Shown in pieces: positions 1 through 6,729 of a stretch of DNA of 33,997 nucleotides. The notes beneath the pieces were generated by a model, which was given only the letters and a program-made list of their open reading frames with translations, searched no databases and had not been told where the DNA came from. The translations under genes and the position numbers were made by a program. The DNA lies in contig DYKI01000034.1 of assembly GCA_020722705.1 (NCBI GenBank), positions 1 to 33,997 of the forward strand, in the 5' to 3' direction. Origin of the DNA: Chthonomonas calidirosea (GTDB taxonomy: Bacteria; Armatimonadota; Chthonomonadetes; Chthonomonadales; CAJBBX01). Each line of letters opens with the position of its first letter. Positions within the stretch are counted from its first letter, which is position 1.

Positions 1-10
1 CCGACAACGC

Positions 11-39
11 ATTATACGACGGTTTGGGCCGGGTGTCAA
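11..39 (-). promoter_or_regulatory. Perfect consensus sigma-70 promoter firing leftward out of the window
   Basis: Read on the minus strand, positions 39-34 are TTGACA and positions 16-11 are TATAAT, separated by exactly 17 bases (33-17). Both hexamers and the spacer match the vegetative promoter consensus with no mismatch, which is rare by chance in DNA this GC-rich. Transcription would start near position 4 and run off the left edge, so the gene served is not visible. A strongly expressed gene, for example a stable RNA or a translation gene, is the obvious guess. Confidence 0.7.
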
Positions 40-180
40 GAGCGAATCCGGGCGCATGTATCGCGGCACAGCCTGCATCCATACGGGGGTTGGCGGCGCC
101 GAATGCGTCAGATCGGCGCACTGGGAGTACACTACAAGGCAACGGGCGATGACGTTGCCCATAGGAAGGATGAACCTGCA

Positions 181-1291
181 TTGGCCGTAGACGAACTCAG
201 ACGGGAAGCAAAGGACCTGCACTCGCACATACTTGAGCTCGGAGACCATCTTTGACGTCGCAGGGAGGCAAGCGGAGCTGGCGCGACTGGAGGCTGCTGC
301 TGCGGCCCCTGACTTCTGGGACGACCCGGAATCCGCGCAGGCGGAGCTGCAGCAACTTGCGCGAATACGGGATGGCCTCCAGCCGATCACTGGCCTGATC
401 CGGAGGTCGGCGGATCTGGTGGAGATGCTGGAGCTGGCCGCCGCGGACGGCGAGGACCCTGAGCTCGAAGCCGAGTTGAGTCGTGAGGCCGCCTCGGTGC
501 GCCGGGAATGCGAGCGGATCGAGATGCAATCGCTGCTGGGCGGCGAGTGGGACAGCCGGAACGCCATCGTCGAGATCAACGCCGGTGCGGGCGGCACGGA
601 ATCATGCGATTGGGCACAGATGCTGCTCCGGATGTACCTCCGGTGGGCTCAGGAGCAGGGTTTCGAGACGGAGATCGCCGACGAGGTTCCGGGCGATGTG
701 GCCGGACTGAAAAGTGTCACGTTCGAGGTTCGCGGTCCGTATGCCTATGGTTACCTGCAGGCCGAACGGGGCGTTCACCGTCTTGTCCGCATTTCGCCGT
801 TCGATGCGAACAAGCGCCGGCATACGTCGTTTGCTTCGGTGGATGTGATACCGGAAACCGATGAGAGCGATGACGTCGTCATAAACCCGGATGAGCTGCG
901 CATTGACACGTATCGTTCCAGCGGTGCAGGCGGGCAGCACGTCAACAAGACGGACTCGGCTGTGAGGATTACGCACATCCCTACGGGTCTCGTCGTGAGC
1001 TGCCAGAACGAGCGGTCGCAGCACAAGAACCGGGCGATGGCGATGAAAGTCCTTCAGGCGAGGCTGTTGGAGCGCAGACGTTCGGAAGATCAGGCCAGGG
1101 TGAACCAGCTTCGGGGTGAACAGCAGGCGATCGAGTGGGGCAGTCAGATACGCTCCTACGTGTTTCAGCCGTATACTCTGGTGAAGGACCACAGAACAGG
1201 CTGTGAAGTTGGCGACGTGATGGCCGTCATGGATGGTCGCCTCGATGCGCTGATCCAGGCATATCTGCAATGGAAAGGCGGGAAGGGATAG
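181..1291 (+). CDS. prfB: Peptide chain release factor 2 (RF2), with +1 programmed frameshift
   Basis: RF2 recognises UAA and UGA stop codons in the ribosomal A site and triggers peptide release. The zero frame starts at TTG 181, 10 nt after the strong Shine-Dalgarno AGGAAGGA (163-170), and runs 24 codons to an in-frame TGA at 253-255. A +1 shift at CTT-TGA-C (250-256) continues in the frame that ends at 1291. The joined product is 369 residues, the usual RF2 length. The stop-recognition tripeptide SPF falls at residues 205-207 and the catalytic GGQ at 250-252, the same numbers as in E. coli RF2. It is followed after 9 nt by an exported 5'-nucleotidase-like gene on the same strand. An annotation that ignores the frameshift would start the gene artificially at TTG 233. 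Confidence 0.96.
241..256 (+). promoter_or_regulatory. prfB autoregulatory +1 frameshift site
   Basis: The slippery CTT (250-252) is followed by the stop TGA (253-255) and a C at 256, the canonical RF2 frameshift context. A Shine-Dalgarno-like GGAG lies at 241-244, five bases before the CTT, slightly farther than in E. coli. When RF2 is scarce the ribosome pauses at UGA, slips +1 and makes full-length RF2. This feedback is established knowledge for prfB; only the site itself is seen here. Confidence 0.93.
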
Positions 1292-1300
1292 GCCGACAAC

Positions 1301-1984
1301 ATGAAGCGTTCGATGTGGCGCAAGCCGCTGTGCATGATGTGTGCCGTTGTGGCAGTCGGGATCGTCGCGGTTGCGGCGATGGGGCGGTGGCCGGCCCGAG
1401 CCGATGCCGTCAAGGCTGACGGCGACTTGACGACTGCCAATGTGCGAACCGAGGAAAGCAATCTGGCCAATGTTGTTGCCGACGCCATTCGAGCTGCGGG
1501 CAACAGCAGCATCGCCTTGATCGCTGCGACCTCATTCGCCGACGTCACGCTGGCCAAGGGCAATGTGACCGCCGACGAGGTCATGCGCGCCCTCGTGTTC
1601 CGAGGCGACAATGTAGTCGTGATGAAGCTCACCGGCACGCAGATTAGGCGGGCGCTTGAGCATGGTCTGAGCCTCTACCCGGCCCGGAGTGCAGCCTTCC
1701 TTCAGGTTTCAGGGCTGACCATGACGGTAGATCCTTCCGCCGACCGAAACTCGCGCATCCAGACTATCAGTGTTGGGAAGGAGCCGATGCAAGACGGAAA
1801 GACCTACACGGTTGCTATGCCATCGCCTCTTGCCGGTGGCGCCCTGATGTACTCCAAGGCGTGGAGCCGCGATGATCTTGAGCGCGACACGCGCAAGACG
1901 CTCGAACAGGCGATCGAGGAATACCTTGCAACGAAGCCGACCATCAGTGCCAAGACCGGCGACCGTATCCGGTTCAGGCGATAG
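1301..1984 (+). CDS. Exported stand-alone 5'-nucleotidase C-terminal domain protein
   Basis: This 227-residue protein starts at ATG 1301, with a purine-rich ribosome site (GGGAAGGGA, 1280-1288) overlapping the end of prfB. Residues 1 to about 35 form a signal peptide with a hydrophobic stretch and an ARADA-type cleavage site. The rest resembles the C-terminal substrate-binding domain of UshA/CpdB-type 5'-nucleotidases: an early ESNLANVVADAI segment, then a GDNVVVMKLTGTQI segment, and a late GKTYTVAMPSPLAGG segment. The N-terminal metallophosphatase domain with its DxH and GNHE motifs is absent, and nothing upstream could encode it because prfB abuts. It may therefore bind nucleotides or other phosphorylated ligands outside the cytoplasm rather than hydrolyse them. 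That role is inferred. It sits 4 nt from the M28 peptidase gene and is probably co-transcribed with it. Confidence 0.85.
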   Translation: MKRSMWRKPLCMMCAVVAVGIVAVAAMGRWPARADAVKADGDLTTANVRTEESNLANVVADAIRAAGNSSIALIAATSFADVTLAKGNVTADEVMRALVFRGDNVVVMKLTGTQIRRALEHGLSLYPARSAAFLQVSGLTMTVDPSADRNSRIQTISVGKEPMQDGKTYTVAMPSPLAGGALMYSKAWSRDDLERDTRKTLEQAIEEYLATKPTISAKTGDRIRFRR

Positions 1985-1988
1985 CGCC

Positions 1989-2960
1989 ATGGGTCATGCT
2001 CGCCGCGCCGGGCTCTATGCGGTCTCTGCGGCAATCCTGGGTGTCTTTGGGAGCGCGGCGTGCCCGAGATCAGCAGGGACCGCTGTGCCGAGCTCCACGG
2101 CGGCGCAAGCATCAGGCAAACCGAATGTTGCCCGCCCGACCTTCGATGGTGAACGGGCCTACGAGTGCCTGAAGGCTCAGTGCGCATTCGGACCGCGAGT
2201 CCCAGGCACCGATGCCCATCGCAAGTGCCGCGACTATCTCATTGCCGAGCTGAAGAAGTCCGCCGACCGAGTGGTGACGCAGGACTTTGCGTTCCGGCAG
2301 TTGCCCATGACCAACGTAATCGGGTTGTTCAATGAAAAGGCTAAGCGGCAGGTCCTGCTGTGCGCACATTGGGATTGTCGGCCCTATGCCGATGAAGAGA
2401 TAGACCCGGTCAAGCGTCGGAGGCCGGTGATGGGGGCCAATGATGGCGCTTCGGGGGTAGCGGTTCTGCTGGAGTTGGCAAGCATGTTCAAAGCCCAGCA
2501 GCCGGCCGTGGGAATCGTGATCGTGCTGTTTGACGGCGAGGACTACGGCGACTTCCGGCGTGACTGGGGAGTGTTTCTGGGTTCACGGCATTTCGCCAAA
2601 CGGATGAAGTCGCTATGTTCGCCTGCCTACGGCATTCTGCTGGACATGATAGGCGATCGGGATCTGCGGATCTACCGCGAGGGTGTCTCCCAGCAGAGAG
2701 CCCCAAGGATCAACGATCTGGTATTCGGCATAGCGCGCGAGTTGGGCCATTCGCGGCAGTTCGTGGATCGCGTCGAGTACACAGTCAGCGATGACCACGT
2801 CGCGATCAACGATGCAGGGGTTCCGTGCATTGACCTGATAGATTTCGACTATGCCTCGTGGCACACGGTTGACGACACGCCCGACAAGTGCAGTGCAGCG
2901 TCGCTGAAGGTGGTCGGCGAAACGGTGGCCGAAGTCGTCTACAGGGAAAAGTTGCCTTAA
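1989..2960 (+). CDS. Exported M28-family peptidase / glutaminyl-cyclase-like protein
   Basis: A 323-residue zinc-dependent M28 protein. The start chosen is ATG 1989, 4 nt after the previous stop; the frame stays open further upstream, but only inside the preceding gene. A signal peptide covers about residues 1-25 and ends in a Cys that could be lipidated, although the lipobox is imperfect. Likely zinc-site segments are AHWDCRPYAD, GANDGASGVAVLLELA (bridging Asp), FDGEDYG (acidic pair) and WHTVDDT near the C-terminus. This set is typical of bacterial M28 proteins related to glutaminyl-peptide cyclotransferases. Whether it acts as an aminopeptidase or a cyclase cannot be decided from sequence. 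It ends 52 bp from the convergent anti-sigma gene, and I see no clear terminator between them. Confidence 0.88.
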   Translation: MGHARRAGLYAVSAAILGVFGSAACPRSAGTAVPSSTAAQASGKPNVARPTFDGERAYECLKAQCAFGPRVPGTDAHRKCRDYLIAELKKSADRVVTQDFAFRQLPMTNVIGLFNEKAKRQVLLCAHWDCRPYADEEIDPVKRRRPVMGANDGASGVAVLLELASMFKAQQPAVGIVIVLFDGEDYGDFRRDWGVFLGSRHFAKRMKSLCSPAYGILLDMIGDRDLRIYREGVSQQRAPRINDLVFGIARELGHSRQFVDRVEYTVSDDHVAINDAGVPCIDLIDFDYASWHTVDDTPDKCSAASLKVVGETVAEVVYREKLP

Positions 2961-3012
2961 CCGAACGTAGCGCACCTTCCGGTCGCTCTCAGCCCTCGGC
3001 TCTCAGCCACCG

Positions 3013-3318
3013 TCACCACCTGAGCGGAGGCCGCCACTTCCACCACTGCGTGCCGGTCTTGGGCGTGATGGCTGCCCGGATAGCCGAGGAATAGTCTCGC
3101 CCCGGGGACATGAACGGCAGTGTCTCGATCAGCCTGATCGTTTGGCGCAGCTCGTCGTAGTTTCGCTGGCAGATCACACACACGGCAAGATGGGCGCGGA
3201 CGGCCTCGGCGGCGACGCTGTCAAGGTACCCCTCGATGTAGTCCTGGAGCTGCTCCTGGACGCGCAGACAGAGCGAGAACCTCTCGGGTGTTTCGTTAAG
3301 CAGGCTGTTCTGTTCCAT
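3013..3318 (-). CDS. Short zinc-finger (zf-HC2) anti-sigma factor
   Basis: This protein of about 101 residues, taken from ATG 3318, carries the zf-HC2 anti-sigma motif: a helix with LQDYIEGYLD followed by HLAVCVICQRNYDEL, giving the H-x3-C-x2-C zinc ligands. Such domains wrap around ECF sigma factors and hold them inactive. Its start overlaps the end of the ECF sigma gene by 23 nt, so the two are translationally coupled and presumably partners. The protein stops in a tryptophan-rich tail (WWKW, then PPLRW) just where family members usually enter their membrane helix. No transmembrane segment or sensor domain follows, because the convergent M28 gene ends 52 bp away. It is therefore either a soluble anti-sigma or a truncated one. 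A longer start at 3354 is possible but would lie deeper in the sigma gene. Confidence 0.85.
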   Translation of the reverse strand: MEQNSLLNETPERFSLCLRVQEQLQDYIEGYLDSVAAEAVRAHLAVCVICQRNYDELRQTIRLIETLPFMSPGRDYSSAIRAAITPKTGTQWWKWRPPLRW

Positions 3319-3931
3319 GGCTCTCCATTTCCAGAACCGGACGCAGCCTGTCACGCAGCATTTCGCGCGCCCGGAAGAGGTGTGTTTTGACGGTGCCCGT
3401 AGGCAGGTTCAGTTGAGAGGCAATCTCCTCGATGCTCATTTCGGATACATGCCGAAGGAGCACCACCCGCCGATATCGCTCCGGCAGCATCATGATCTCA
3501 TGATGAACGACGTCGCCGACGCAGTTCCGGACCGCTGCGGCCTCCGGACTGGTGTGCCGCTCTGTGGCGGCCGGTTCGCGCCCGCTCTCGACCTCTTCCT
3601 CCAGCGATGCCGCGGCTCTGCTCTTTCGGGTCCGCATCCGGTCAATGCCGAGGTTCGACGCGATCTTGTAGAGCCATGTCAGGAAGCTGGCATCCTGGCG
3701 AAACGTATGGAGGGCGTTGTAGGCACGGATGAACGTATCCTGGACGAGGTCTTCCGCATCATCAACATTGCCCAACATTCTGTAGAGGAGGCTGTAGACC
3801 TGTCGCTGATAGCGGCGGACCAGCTCGTCGTAGCAGGCCATATCACCGCGCAAACATCGGCGGACCAGCGCCGAGTCGGTCAGCGCGTCCACGCTTGCGG
3901 ACCTCCGTGAGAGACCGAGGCTGAGCTCCAT
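3296..3931 (-). CDS. ECF-subfamily RNA polymerase sigma factor
   Basis: A 211-residue sigma factor of the ECF type. Region 2 (about residues 24-95) has the core-binding and -10 recognition signature, with YRMLGNVDDAEDLVQDTFIR followed by the W-containing FLTWLYKIASN segment. Region 4 (about 150-200) has LPERYRRVV and the helix-turn-helix EEIASQLNLPTGTVKTHL. The start at ATG 3931 was chosen because the frame remains open far upstream through the neighbouring phosphopantetheinyl transferase gene with no sigma-like sequence. Together with the overlapping zf-HC2 anti-sigma gene it forms a sigma/anti-sigma module at the end of the tsaC operon. Its stimulus and target promoters are unknown. Confidence 0.94.
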   Translation of the reverse strand: MELSLGLSRRSASVDALTDSALVRRCLRGDMACYDELVRRYQRQVYSLLYRMLGNVDDAEDLVQDTFIRAYNALHTFRQDASFLTWLYKIASNLGIDRMRTRKSRAAASLEEEVESGREPAATERHTSPEAAAVRNCVGDVVHHEIMMLPERYRRVVLLRHVSEMSIEEIASQLNLPTGTVKTHLFRAREMLRDRLRPVLEMESHGTEQPA

Positions 3932-3978
3932 GATATGCCCAATACGTGCGATCGGACCGAGCGGTTTCGCATTTTCGA

Positions 3979-4641
3979 CTATCGCAGCAGCAGCGCGACC
4001 GCAATCAGCAGCGATCCGGAATGCTCGATGTGCGTCTCGATCGTCGAAGCTCCCAGATAAGCGATCCGGCCCGCTGCGCGACCGACGACACGAATGTCGG
4101 CTCCCCGTGCGGTTGGGACGACACGGATGTCTTGAGGTGAGAGCCCGTGCTTGGCTCCGAGCCCCAATCCGAGACGCAGTCCCGTGCCAAGCGCCTTCGA
4201 GACCGCCTCCTTGAGGGCAAAGCGCAGGGCCAGAACGTCGCATGGGTGCAGATCGTGGTGCGCGCACATATCCGATATCTCGTCCGGGTGGCACAGTCGC
4301 CTCTCCATACGGCGTCGTGCCGCAGAATCCGTCCGGCAGCGGTCCAGTCGGCGAGTGTCCAGGATATCCAGGCCAAGCCCGGCAACCGCCTCGGATCGCG
4401 CCACCGCAGCCATGCGCAACGAGCCTTCATCCGAGAACGAGACCACCGGATGGGACGCTCCGGAAGGCGCGAAGCCTCTTTTCCTTCTGAGGCGAGGCTG
4501 CCCCATGCGCGTGTGGAACAGGCTGTAAGGTGCGTCGTCAACGCCGATGCGCATGAGGGCCCTGCTGACAGCATACGGACCGGACTCGTTCGCCTCAGTG
4601 AGAACGGCCAGCGCTACGGGCGTGGACATTCGGAGGACCAT
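3979..4641 (-). CDS. 4'-phosphopantetheinyl transferase superfamily protein (Sfp/AcpS type)
   Basis: About 220 residues. The protein resembles Sfp-type enzymes, which transfer phosphopantetheine from CoA to a serine of acyl, peptidyl or aryl carrier proteins. Signatures seen are a GQPRL segment followed by a short HPVVSFSDEG stretch, then GLGLDILD (metal-binding Asp region), the arginine-rich stretch up to HPDEI, and LRFALKEAVSKALGTGL, the characteristic KEA helix. Start choice is uncertain: TTG 4671 is only 5 nt from the upstream stop, and ATGs lie at 4641 and 4629. No carrier protein, polyketide synthase or NRPS gene lies in the window, so the substrate is probably the general fatty-acid ACP or a distant system. 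It sits between a sugar permease gene and the sigma gene on the same strand. Confidence 0.84.
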   Translation of the reverse strand: MVLRMSTPVALAVLTEANESGPYAVSRALMRIGVDDAPYSLFHTRMGQPRLRRKRGFAPSGASHPVVSFSDEGSLRMAAVARSEAVAGLGLDILDTRRLDRCRTDSAARRRMERRLCHPDEISDMCAHHDLHPCDVLALRFALKEAVSKALGTGLRLGLGLGAKHGLSPQDIRVVPTARGADIRVVGRAAGRIAYLGASTIETHIEHSGSLLIAVALLLR

Positions 4642-4676
4642 GTCTTGAAGCTCGCCCGTACATGGCTCCAAGCGCG

Positions 4677-5516
4677 CTAGCCCTTGATGCCGGACATGGT
4701 GATGCCCTGGATGAATGTGCGTTGGGTGAAGAAGAACAGGATCAGAATCGGCACGGTCATGACCGTCGAGACGGCCATCAACTGCCCCCAGAACGACCCG
4801 TACTGACTCGTGAACATCGCGAGACCGAGCGAGAGCGGGAACTTCGTGTCGTCATAGAGGTAAATCAACGGGCCCATGAAGTCGTTCCAGGTCCCGAGGA
4901 ACACAAAGAGCGCTACAGTGGCGAGGGCCGGTGCCGCGAGCGGCAGCACGATCCGCCTGTAGATGTCGAACTCGGTGCATCCATCCAACCGCGCTGCATC
5001 GGTCAGCTCTGCCGGCAAGGTCAGGAAAAACTGACGCAGCAGGAACACGTAAAACGCGTTCCCAAGGAAGGCAGGAACGGTAAGGGGCAAGAACGTGTCA
5101 ATCCAGCCCAGCCATTTGAAGACCGCGAACAACGGCACCATTGTCACCTGGGCCGGCAGCATCATCGTTGAGAGGAGCAGGGCGAAAAGGGCGGTGCGAC
5201 CAGGCCACGGAATGCGCGCCAGTCCGTATGCGACCAATGAGCAGGATACGACGGATCCGACGACGTTGGCGGTGCAGAGAACCATCGTGTTGCGCAGGTA
5301 GAGCAGGAACGGGAAATGCACAAGACCCTTGGCGTAGTTCTCCAGTACTAGGTGCGTTGGCAAGACCCTGCTGAATATCTCGGCCTCCGGCTTGACTGAC
5401 GTCATCGCCAACCAGACGAACGGCGCGAACGAGACAGCCGACAGACCGATCAGTGCGACGTAGATCCCGGCCAAACGCACACTGCGGCGACGCGCCATTG
5501 AGGGAGTCGTGGACAT
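4677..5516 (-). CDS. Orphan carbohydrate ABC transporter permease, MalG type
   Basis: A 279-residue inner-membrane permease with six predicted transmembrane helices (first about residues 14-35). The cytoplasmic EAA loop reads ELTDAARLDGCTEFDIYRRI and continues VLPLAAPAL; it docks the transport ATPase. The family is the MalG/UgpE-like half of sugar importers. The start at ATG 5516 was chosen because upstream in-frame sequence overlaps tsaC and is not membrane-like; the tsaC stop lies 14 nt before it. No MalF-type partner, solute-binding protein or ATPase adjoins it: its neighbours are tsaC and a phosphopantetheinyl transferase. It may pair with subunits encoded elsewhere, or be the remnant of a larger operon. 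Confidence 0.93.
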   Translation of the reverse strand: MSTTPSMARRRSVRLAGIYVALIGLSAVSFAPFVWLAMTSVKPEAEIFSRVLPTHLVLENYAKGLVHFPFLLYLRNTMVLCTANVVGSVVSCSLVAYGLARIPWPGRTALFALLLSTMMLPAQVTMVPLFAVFKWLGWIDTFLPLTVPAFLGNAFYVFLLRQFFLTLPAELTDAARLDGCTEFDIYRRIVLPLAAPALATVALFVFLGTWNDFMGPLIYLYDDTKFPLSLGLAMFTSQYGSFWGQLMAVSTVMTVPILILFFFTQRTFIQGITMSGIKG

Positions 5517-5530
5517 GGTCACGTTGAATG

Positions 5531-6571
5531 TTACCTCAGCGCCGCTCTCCGGAGTCTGTCGCGCACAGCCTCCCATTCGGGGGTATCCGGCGGCAAGTGA
5601 ACGGCTATGGTCTCCATTCCCGCGGCATCGAGCTCTTGCAGCACGGCGTAAAGGCGGCGGCCATAGGCACGCGGGGACGACGGCATCACGATGACCGATG
5701 CGGCTGCGCTGAGGACTTCCTCGCATTCCGGATCGTGCGTGACCCATGCTATCTTGCCGCGCTCGTCTCGGTCCCGCAGGAGGTGATCGTTAATCCCGCG
5801 CCGACAGTGGGCCTCACCTGACGCGGGTATCTCGACGAGGATCACCTCGGCCCGAGGCGCATAGTGCTTCCCCTGCGTTCCCGGCGACCTGGCGGGACTG
5901 CCCCCTGATGGGGAACGATCATCGCTCAGAGGCCCAACGACTGCGGCGATGGACGCACGAGACATGGCGCCGGGCCTGAGCAGCGTTGGCGGCGTCACGG
6001 TCAGGTCAATGACCGTTGATTCCAGACCGTACTCACACGGGCCCGCATCTATGATGTACTCGGAAGCCGCGCGTATCCGAGGGCACAGGTGCTCGACACG
6101 CGTCGGCGAAACGGAACCCGAGACGTTGGCGCTTGGTGCGGCAACGGGTACGCCGGCGAGTTCGATGAGGCGTCGAGCGATCGGATGGTCAGGACACCGA
6201 AGTGCGACCGTTGGGCCTCCGCCTGTTACGATGTCGGGCACCGAAGGACCCCGCTGGACCACAATCGTGACAGGGCCTGGCCACATCTGTTCGGCGAGTG
6301 CCGCCGCCGTCTCGGGCCAGTGTCCCGCAAGCGCGCGTGCTCCCTCGGCGTTGGGCACGTGGACGATCAGCGGATTGCCGGCCGGCCTTCCCTTGGCGGT
6401 GAAGATGCGCCGAACGGCATGTGGGTCGAGTGCATTGGCTCCCAGCCCGTAGACCGTCTCGGTGGGAAAGACTACCAGACCCCCCTCTCGGAGGGCCAGC
6501 GCAGCCGGCATCAGCGTGTCGTCATCCAACGGCCCGGACACGCATGGTATGATCGTGGCGTCAGCGCGCAT
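5531..6571 (-). CDS. L-threonylcarbamoyladenylate synthase (TsaC/Sua5 long form)
   Basis: A 346-residue Sua5-type enzyme. It makes threonylcarbamoyl-AMP from Thr, bicarbonate and ATP, the first step of t6A37 modification of ANN-decoding tRNAs. The YrdC domain (about residues 15-200) shows FPTETVYGLGAN, FTAKGRPAGNPLIVHV, WPGPVTIVV, GPTVALRCPDH and the APSANVSGSVSPT segment. A linker with SPGTQGKHYAPR leads to the C-terminal Sua5 domain (about residues 240-346), so this is the long form rather than the short TsaC. ATG 6571 is the first reasonable start, although no strong ribosome site precedes it. It is divergent from the tRNA-Cys gene and heads a run of minus-strand genes. Confidence 0.95.
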   Translation of the reverse strand: MRADATIIPCVSGPLDDDTLMPAALALREGGLVVFPTETVYGLGANALDPHAVRRIFTAKGRPAGNPLIVHVPNAEGARALAGHWPETAAALAEQMWPGPVTIVVQRGPSVPDIVTGGGPTVALRCPDHPIARRLIELAGVPVAAPSANVSGSVSPTRVEHLCPRIRAASEYIIDAGPCEYGLESTVIDLTVTPPTLLRPGAMSRASIAAVVGPLSDDRSPSGGSPARSPGTQGKHYAPRAEVILVEIPASGEAHCRRGINDHLLRDRDERGKIAWVTHDPECEEVLSAAASVIVMPSSPRAYGRRLYAVLQELDAAGMETIAVHLPPDTPEWEAVRDRLRRAALR

Positions 6572-6611
6572 ATGGGAATGGGGATTCGCTCATCCGGTGC
6601 GTTCGATCAGA

Positions 6612-6641
6612 TTGACCGTGAAGTACGGGTTGTGATAGAAT
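6612..6641 (+). promoter_or_regulatory. Promoter of tRNA-Cys
   Basis: TTGACC (6612-6617) and TAGAAT (6636-6641) are separated by 18 bases, and TG at 6633-6634 gives an extended -10. The expected start lies around 6648, a few bases before the tRNA. The same -10 core TAGAATG occurs upstream of the Uma2 gene and of two secreted-protein cassettes. Confidence 0.7.
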
Positions 6642-6653
6642 GACATGCATCGA

Positions 6654-6729
6654 GGCGCCGTACCCAAGTGGCTAAGGGAGAGGTCTGCAAAACCTTTATT
6701 CAGCGGTTCGATTCCGCTCGGCGCCTCCA
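6654..6729 (+). tRNA. tRNA-Cys (anticodon GCA)
   Basis: The gene folds as a full cloverleaf. The acceptor stem GGCGCCG (6654-6660) pairs with CGGCGCC (6719-6725). The D-arm uses CCC/GGG. The anticodon stem GAGGT/ACCTT encloses the loop CTGCAAA, giving anticodon GCA. The T-arm AGCGG/CCGCT encloses TTCGATT. The discriminator base is T (6726), a known identity element for cysteine tRNA, and CCA is encoded (6727-6729). Confidence 0.97.

Noticed and set aside
602-1270. Long open frame on the minus strand opposite prfB
   Set aside because: It mirrors a well-conserved gene in high-GC DNA, has no recognisable domain and no ribosome site; an antisense shadow.
1872-1988. Upstream extension of the M28 peptidase frame
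   Set aside because: It lies inside the preceding gene and is Arg/Ser-rich; ATG 1989 gives a proper signal peptide.
3932-4294. N-terminal extension of the first ECF sigma frame
   Set aside because: It overlaps the phosphopantetheinyl transferase gene and has no sigma-like sequence.
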